From NCBI GenBank assembly GCA_027475525.1, contig JAMWFC010000082.1, positions 806,001-870,000 of the forward strand: a stretch of 64,000 bases of DNA, written 5' to 3'. This document shows positions 58,101 through 64,000 of the stretch, in pieces. Positions within the stretch are counted from its first letter, which is position 1; each line of letters starts with the position of its first letter. The notes under the pieces were generated by a model that was not told the origin of the DNA, did not search any database, and saw nothing but the letters and a program-made list of their open reading frames with translations. A program made the position numbers and the translations under genes. This DNA comes from Macrolepiota albuminosa (Eukaryota > Basidiomycota > Agaricomycetes > Agaricales > Agaricaceae).

Positions 58101-59465
58101 CTTCGTTCGATTGCTCCGAATATGTGGCCAATTTTCGAGCAAACCTACAAGCTCTTCAAGTCTGATGCTATTGACTTTTTGGATGGTAGATTTCCAACTG
58201 TTTGAGATGGCTTTTACCACTGACACGAAGTGCTATCTCTATAGAAATGTTACCATCCCTGGACAACTTCGTTTCTTATGGAAGTGAAGTCATTAAGAGC
58301 CGGCCTGACTACAAACACATGCTAGTCGATATCTATACTACCTCAATTTCCAGTGATCAGCTTGGTGAGAATGACCGTGTGAATGGGTCCAAGCTTGCCG
58401 AGTCTATTCTCCTCAATCTCCGTGGAAACGTGGATGATGTATGTGTTTTTGTCATGTTGCCGAACGGTCGTTTGAAATTCAAGCCTACTACATAGGCTCT
58501 TCAAGTTTTCATCAGCACCGCTCTTTCTCAATTGGATAAGACACAGACGGCTTCTCTCCGTCTTGCCAACCTTGAAGTCCTCATTAATGCTGTTCTCTAC
58601 AACCCTTCGGCTGCACTTCACATCATGGAGAGTTCTGGGAAAGCGCGAACCTTCTTTGAACGTTGGTTTGCCGCGATCAATGGCGATGACCTGCTTCCTC
58701 GCGTCCACGATAAGAAACTAAGTATTCTGGCATTGTGTTCCCTCCTTGAACTGGCACCGGCTGCTGTCCCTCAATCACTGCAGAGCGGGTGGCCTGGAAT
58801 TCTTGGTGGTATACTCACCATCTTCAAAGATCTCCCTAAGGCCATTGCTGGTCAGTACTTTTCGGAGGTAGCTAAAAGTTTGCTAAGGCCGTTTCTAGCT
58901 CGCAAGGTCTTGGAGGAGTCACTCGAAGCCTCTGACGACGACGAACTCGTTGAAGAGAAAATTTTGAACCTTAATGAGGAAGAAGGTAAGGACAAACGTC
59001 AATTGTAACATCAGGGTGTGTTGACTCCCTTCTTTCAGAAGATGTTTGGGATGAGGACTCGGCATATCTCGAAATGTTAGCTAACGAGGTTTGTCATTGA
59101 TGATTAATAACATGAATCAATATGTTGATTTATTGTCAAGGGAGCGCGCTTACGCGAAAAGCAGGAGAAGGCTGTGGATGGTGAATATGACAGCGAATCA
59201 GAAGACGAAGAGATCGAGGAGGAATTGGGTTACATCAGCCCTCTGGACAATGTTGACCCATATGTCTCGTTCAAACAAGCTCTTACCAGTATGTCTATTC
59301 ATCTTTGAGCCTATAAATCTTCTGATACCTCGCGTAGCCTTCCAAATGCAAAACGGTTCAAGTTATCAAACTGCGACTACGGCGCTTACAGTTGAGCAAC
59401 AGACGTTGCTCATGGAAGTCATGAACACGGCGGAACTTAATACGGCAGCACCTACTCAGGCCTAG
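55195..59465 (+). CDS. NMD5/SXM1: Importin-7/8-type karyopherin (Nmd5/Sxm1 family), 21 exons
   Basis: This nuclear import receptor binds Ran-GTP and cargo at nuclear pores. Exons: 55195-55284, 55335-55399, 55448-55780, 55836-56180, 56238-56426, 56474-56619, 56670-56790, 56844-57003, 57058-57114, 57180-57291, 57345-57390, 57521-57638, 57698-57841, 57900-57996, 58054-58185, 58245-58438, 58496-58850, 58899-58985, 59039-59088, 59141-59288, 59338-59465. They join to 3117 nt in one frame, 1038 residues, about the usual size of the family. It starts MDLQTLSNLFASTINPDPNI (importin-beta N-terminal domain, with RQACSVWLKNRV). HEAT-type text follows: FGNPSQLPSTLQEQYGAFA, DEYESFATPVSAATTFLFSL, RFGALNMTAALAPWMMRHPD, ENKLLDLFDNMYELVDSLTF. 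An acidic region precedes EELGYISPLDNVDPYVSFKQ. The other upstream ATG (55105) is out of context. The intron after 57390 is inflated by a 77-bp duplication. Confidence 0.93.
57345..57498 (+). repeat. 77-bp tandem duplication across an importin exon-intron junction
   Basis: Two perfect copies with period 77 begin at 57345 and 57422. Each contains exon 11 and the donor GTGGCA. With one copy the intron would be 53 bp, typical for this gene; as written it is 130 bp. Probably an unmerged contig overlap. Confidence 0.9.
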
Positions 59466-60278
59466 TTTCGTTATCATTCTCTCATGCACTATACATATAC
59501 AAATACCTCACACTTTCCCGTTATGTCCTTTCGATCTGGTCCTTGCATTTTAATCTCCAGCTGTGTGCTTCCTATGCTTTGCTTTCGTACTCCGCTTGTC
59601 TGATTGTAGCCTGCAACGTAGTTTCCTTCCCATCCATTCCTCATGTCTCAATCTCATGATGCCGATGAGATTTGACATGTGTAGATTTATGGTATTTAGT
59701 TCGCGAAACGTGAGCGTCTTTCCCGACCTTGCAATTTAGTTGTAAGTAAAGCATCGTTCCTTGTGGAAATCATCACCCCAAAACTTTGATCTGTTCTGAG
59801 AAGATGATGAAATTTGTAACGCCACCTAGTTTTTTGACTTCATTCGTAAGTCGGTGGGGAGACTGATTAAGAGATATCGACAAGTAGTGTATGTAATAAT
59901 TGTCCAAACTCTTGAGTCGTAGACAAAGTCTGAGCATCTCTCTGGGTAGTATCCCGATTAGTGCAAAGCTAAAAAGACAGTAGATGACAGACACCCGGTT
60001 AGGCTGCCAAGAGCGCCCCGTCTCTCTTTGTCCTTGGCGAGACAGTCGGAACTGATTACCTTTTGTTTGTTCATCCTTGATTTGTCCCTAACCAAAATAA
60101 TAGCAGTAGTAATCATGAAGAGTGAACGATCTGGAGCAGCACCTCCCACTATGCTAACGTTAGGACCAAATGTCGAAATTAGAAAAAGAATAGCTTCTTA
60201 GATGGACAGATTGTCACCAGTAGATGGTGACACAACCTTCTTAGAGAGACAGAATACCTTATATCTTGAGCAATACAT

Positions 60279-60433
60279 ACAAGAACCAGAACGAGTACAA
60301 GTCCTTGGAGTCTATAATAGCATCAGGACCAGTATACACTCTGCTGTGTCACAACACAAGAACCAGAACGAGTACAAGTCCTTGGAGTCTATAATAGCAT
60401 CAGGACCAGTATACACTCTGCTGTGTCACAACA
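60279..60433. repeat. 77-bp tandem duplication
   Basis: ACAAGAACCAGAACGAGTAC starts at 60279 and again 77 bp later at 60356. The copies are perfect. Probable assembly overlap. Confidence 0.9.
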
Positions 60434-60472
60434 ACGTGAACGAAGTCAAGTTTGGATCAGTTTGTGCCCGAA

Positions 60473-60627
60473 GAGCTAAAGGATGGCCGAAGCGTCAAAA
60501 TACCGGCTGGTCGGCAATGAGGATGTACTTAAAACAGGTGGATATCTTAGAGCTAAAGGATGGCCGAAGCGTCAAAATACCGGCTGGTCGGCAATGAGGA
60601 TGTACTTAAAACAGGTGGATATCTTAG
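60473..60627. repeat. 77-bp tandem duplication
   Basis: AGAGCTAAAGGATGGCCGAA recurs exactly 77 bp downstream. The copies are perfect. Probable assembly overlap, 40 bp from the previous one. Confidence 0.9.
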
Positions 60628-60670
60628 AGCCAGACAAATGTACAGCACTGAAGGACCCCGAAAATGAGAA

Positions 60671-62580
60671 TCATCGCTTTCGCGTGGTAGTTGTCGAAGT
60701 CATGTTCAATTTGGTCCGTGTCCTAGTGGTTTTGATATGTGCCTGAGAGCGATCGTCTTCCCTTTGCTTCCCTTTCAATTTTGCAGATTCTTTCGGCTTC
60801 TCCTTCTCGGTCTCGCGCGGCTTCCAATCGTGGAATTTTCTTCGGGAAACATTACTTCCACATTCTGCATACTCCGTCCGCGTGACGACGTGATTAGTAA
60901 AACCAGCAACGCCTGTAAATGTAACCGCTGCCCGGTACGCTTCTGTGATGGGTCTGTAGACCATAGATCAGCATCGAAAAATAGTAATTGCATTAGCCGA
61001 CGTACTCATCACATTCATAGATCACGACTTCACAATCAGTAGGCGCCAAAGATCGCAAGTCCGACATCCTTCCCAAAAGACAGAGATCAGGTACCAATTG
61101 AGAAGGACAAGGTCGAGAGGAGCACCCACAATCGTGACCGAAAACCAGGAAATTTGGTGCAACCCCCCACTAAACCAATGTTAGCCCAGAACATCCCAGC
61201 ACCCACAATCGTGACCGAAAACCAGGAAATTTGGTGCAACCCCCCACTAAACCAATGTTAGCCCAGAACATCCCTGAAGATCACGCGGAAGGAGCGATAT
61301 CGATAGTGCAACAGTGGCGGGAAGGCCTGACTGCTCGAGGCCTGAATACAAAGAGTCAGAAATTGGTAGTTTCAACAAACGCTTGACATGCCAATATCAT
61401 CTGGATGAAATAGAAGTTCCGGCACAGAGAATCGCTCATTGTTCATCACAAGGATCTGGTCGGCATCGGTCACTAATTCATCATATTGGCGTATACGTCC
61501 TTTCCTGTTAGACGACAAATCTGGCAAGACATATTCTTGAACGATCGGATTGCATTTGGGGTTGAGTCTTTTATTCATCAGTTCATGATTAAGATATGAG
61601 TAGGATATGGGTCATCCAAACTTACCGACATGTTTCCAGATCATTTCTAAAGTTCTGAGATACGTAACAACAAGACTCTTTGACATCGTTCATGATGTAC
61701 GTCTCGTCCATCATGTTCCACTGGCGAAAAGAAACCAGTTCCTTCAAATGATTTGTCAACAATTTCCCACCGACGTCGAGTCTGTCCGTTGATTAAGCAT
61801 ATTTCTGCACAGATATCAATGAACAGTCACCTTTTCACTGCATTCCATATTATGTTTCCGCCTAGCATTGGGATAACATGGGTAAAACTAAATCCGGAGT
61901 CTATTACTACAACACACTCGGCCGGTGGGATATCAGGTTGTTTAAAAAGATTACCATACGGTATGAGGGACGCAGCTTGAGTGTAAACCCTAAGAATAAC
62001 GAGATGTTGCTGAACAATTATCATAAACTTACGCGTACACCGATAATACGCTTGAAATTCGTATTCTTCGAAAACAAATTGGTCATAGACTTCTTGGATA
62101 TTTGGTAGGTTGAAGTAAGGCTCAGTGATCAGGAGCCTAGAACCGGTGGTGTCTATCTATAAATGTCACCTTCTGTCAGGCGATCTTTATATGCATTTGC
62201 TTCCACTGTACCGAAAGAACTTCTGATGAGAAGAGACCATCCCATATGGCCTTCTGTGCGTCCCAATCAATAAGGTACCCCTGTTAAAGGCTATGTATAC
62301 ATATTAGTCCTCGCGGTCACAGCGATCCTTCATCTAACCTTTTCAAGGGGCAGCCTATAGTTGAGAGAGGAATAGTTTTTGCACTTGACAAATTCATGAC
62401 CGAAGTAGGTCATCTTGTCGCCTTTGGAACGAACTACAGCATTGGGAATAATCCTATGATACTGTCAGTGCACACAAGTGTTGATGAGCAACGGTACCTT
62501 GGCTCCTTGTCTTTTTCATTTGCAAGACCCACTTTTATCGTGGAGGCACCATTGTCAACAATAACTACAGGAGGATCCAT
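60671..62580 (-). CDS. ARP6: Actin-related protein 6 (SWR1 complex subunit), 10 exons, one frame break
   Basis: ARP6 is a nuclear actin-fold subunit of the SWR1 remodeller that exchanges H2A for H2A.Z. Exons on the minus strand: 62580-62498, 62453-62339, 62280-62212, 62156-62033, 61975-61831, 61781-61626, 61567-61392, 61341-61207, 61068-61006, 60953-60671, about 449 residues. Evidence: [18 protein letters not shown] (first phosphate loop), [79 protein letters not shown] (second loop), [25 protein letters not shown] then [49 protein letters not shown] and RRKFHDWKP, followed by a basic tail. Exon 7 ends at a GC donor. One base seems missing near 61273 (LPRDLQ then MFWANIG out of frame), at the edge of a 77-bp duplication, so a sequence error is more likely than a dead gene. 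Confidence 0.9.
61121..61275. repeat. 77-bp tandem duplication within ARP6
   Basis: Perfect copies start at 61121 and 61198. Each contains the end of exon 8 and its donor. The apparent frameshift of ARP6 lies at its right edge. Confidence 0.9.
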
Positions 62581-62935
62581 AGCATTAAACGGGACAGAGA
62601 TATCAAGGTCTGGTTTTGAGGAGGAAGACAGCGTGGGAACTATTTGTACCAGGGACTTGGTCATATGACACATCAAGAAGTCACATGACCTTGCCTTTTG
62701 GAACTACGGGTATCACCAGACCTGGTTTCTTGTGCATCCAAAGCATTTTTGCATAAATCTCCGTGCTCATTAAAATTGCAACAAGCATAGTTCCACGGTA
62801 AGTATCAACTGCGTTATGTCCTACCACAACAGGGACCATACCTTACCAGTCAAAGCCGCGGGCCAGTTGTAAACTCTTGAGTTTGACCATTGCTCACAAT
62901 ACTCTTGGCTTGTACTTACACATCAATTGTATTCA
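62581..62935. promoter_or_regulatory. Shared divergent promoter region ARP6 / TANGO2-like
   Basis: 355 bp separate the two start codons. It contains GTCACATGACC (62681-62691), an E-box-like CANNTG site, and no clear TATA box. Divergent use is inferred from gene orientation. Confidence 0.5.
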
Positions 62936-64000
62936 ATGTGTATCGCATTATGGGCTCTAGACCAACAGGATTATGCCCTGTGAGTCAATACGATCGGGTG
63001 GTCGGCTGACTCTGAGCTTCACACTTCGGCAGCATCCTTTGTGGTAATCGTGATGAGTTGCTGAGGAGGCCGACCTTGGACGCACAGTTTCACAACTTTG
63101 ATACCAAGGCCGAGGATGGAAGCGTTCAAGCGAATGTTCTATCAGGTCGAGACGTCCTCGCTGGTGGAACTTGGTTTGGGGTGACTCGTACCGGAAAAGT
63201 AGCTTTACTGTGAGCATGCCTTGACTTTTAATCAGAGACCAGCAGCGAACAACAACCTCCACATTAGCACTAACATATCTGAGCCCCCGGCCAAGACGTA
63301 CAATTACTCGAGGGGCTGCTTGACATCATCCTTCCTTCTATCAGATTCATCGGAATGTATCGAAGACGAGGTTAGAAGAATTCTCTCTCAGGACGCCAAA
63401 TTCGCCGGGTTCAATCTACTTCTTTTTAAACCTTCCGCGCCACAGTCCGATGGGCGATTACATTTTGATTCACTACGAGTCACGAACGATGGTGCAGGTG
63501 GGAGAGTCCGCTCCCGGCCCCTTTCCGCCAAGGAACGTATTAGCGGCTGTGTTTCCAACGCAATTGATGAGGAAAATAAAAATTGGCCGAAAGTCGAACA
63601 CGCCAGCCTAGATTTAGATGCCGTGTTACAAACGCTATCATCATCTGACACAACGGAGGCTGTACTTGTGGAGCAGTTGTTCAATGTGTTGGAGTAGGTT
63701 TCCCTTCTCTCCGATTCGCCTTTCGTGATGTATCTGAATTTCTGCAAAAAGCTGGCGCCCTCTTGAACCTATCACTGAGCCTTCTCAGTTTCGCAATACT
63801 GTCCATGTCTGTCCGTTTCCGCTTTCTGTGAAGGGTGCTCCCACCATGGGTGACAACAGATATGGAACCCGTTTATCAAGTATTTTGTTAATAAAAAAGA
63901 ATGGGGAAGCTTTGTTCATAGAAAGAGACATATGGACATTGGTCGACGAGAAGGTAGTCAGAGCAGATCCTAAATCACAGCGTGTATTTCGTTTCCAAGT
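62936..64000 (+). CDS. TANGO2: TANGO2/NRDE-family protein, 3' end beyond window
   Basis: Exons: 62936-62979, 63033-63209, 63268-63693 and 63752 to the window edge, joined in one frame by GT-AG introns. The product starts MCIALWALDQQDYA, joins to LILCGNRDELLRRPT (the Asn-Arg-Asp-Glu motif at residues 20-23 that names the family), and continues GRDVLAGGTWFGVTRTGKVA, TNISEPPAKTYNYSRGCLTS, KFAGFNLLLF, RPLSAKERISGCVSNAIDEE, DWRPLEPITEPSQFRNTVHV and GTRLSSILLIKKNGEALFIE. The last residues resemble the usual C-terminus, so little is missing. TANGO2 proteins are cytosolic/mitochondrial and linked to Golgi organisation, lipid and haem handling; the biochemical role is unsettled. The start at 62936 is chosen because MC and NRDE stand at the usual distance. 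Confidence 0.9.

Larger units (their letters stand above)
59466..60670. other. Intergenic region between importin and ARP6 3' ends
   Basis: The two genes are convergent. I see no gene. Plus-strand frames at 60202-60597 and 60483-60746 are built largely from two 77-bp duplications (60279-60433 and 60473-60627) and are not credible as written. The part 60090-60200 contains short polypurine and AT patches only. Confidence 0.6.

Noticed and set aside
60202..60746. Plus-strand frames of 131 and 87 codons as possible genes
   Set aside because: Most of their length is two perfect 77-bp duplications, and the text repeats itself in different frames. No homology was recognised.
63221..63697. ATG at 63221 as a separate 158-residue gene
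   Set aside because: The ATG lies in the second intron of the TANGO2-like gene, and the stop at 63697 lies just beyond a GT donor. The exons join in frame with the upstream part.
1..64000. CRISPR arrays, bacterial operons, riboswitches
   Set aside because: The window is eukaryotic nuclear DNA with spliced genes. No regularly spaced repeats with unique spacers were seen.

Overview
The window reads as nuclear DNA of a basidiomycete fungus, probably an Agaricomycete. The three host protein genes at the right end carry dense introns of about 40-60 bp and encode fungal-type importin-7/8, ARP6 and TANGO2 (NRDE) proteins. The transposons belong to families I associate with mushroom-forming fungi: Ty3/Gypsy elements with long LTRs, Ty1/copia, Tc1-like and pogo-like elements, and a Helitron-type PIF1 helicase. 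I cannot name a species.

Layout. (1) 1-24.3 kb is a nest of large LTR elements inside a decayed Helitron-type helicase. Gypsy element A lies on the minus strand and runs off the left edge, with its 5' LTR at 7555-8609. Gypsy element B lies on the plus strand at 10077-22753. It is complete from LTR to LTR with a 4-bp target duplication, and is itself hit by two solo LTRs (14227-15272 and 16546-17286). A third A-type LTR sits at 23198-24247. The helicase pieces at 8610-10072 and 22758-23197 rejoin when these insertions are removed. (2) 24.3-53.6 kb is an AT-rich, CpG-poor graveyard: an unrecognised coding remnant, two plus-strand copia elements each split by its own Tc1-like element, a pogo-like remnant, a minus-strand copia, a LINE RNase H fragment, arrays of B-type LTRs, a deleted chromovirus and a gag fragment. 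(3) 53.6-54.2 kb is an inverted repeat whose left arm has lost its CpGs and whose right arm has kept them, so it marks the edge of the decayed zone. (4) 54.4-64 kb is ordinary gene space: tRNA-Val(AAC), an importin gene (21 exons, 1038 codons, intact as read), ARP6 on the minus strand, and a divergent TANGO2-like gene cut by the window end.

How the parts relate. Most inactivating changes in the elements are CGA to TGA, CAG/CAA to TAG/TAA, TGG to TGA and GAY to AAY. That is the pattern expected of a cytosine methylation/deamination (RIP-like) process. The feature most deserving follow-up is a spliced gene on the strand opposite to pol, in the 3' region of Gypsy B. It has GT-AG introns, a six-cysteine cluster resembling a fungal Zn2Cys6 domain, and an acidic C-terminal region. 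Element A has open frames in the same antisense position. The gypsy elements may therefore carry an accessory regulator-like gene convergent with pol.

Assembly warning. At least seven perfect tandem duplications with a period of exactly 77 bp occur at unrelated places (three in the Tc1 element, four in 57.3-61.3 kb). They look like unmerged 77-bp contig overlaps, not biology. One disrupts the Tc1 transposase frame, and two lie across exon-intron junctions of the importin and ARP6 genes.
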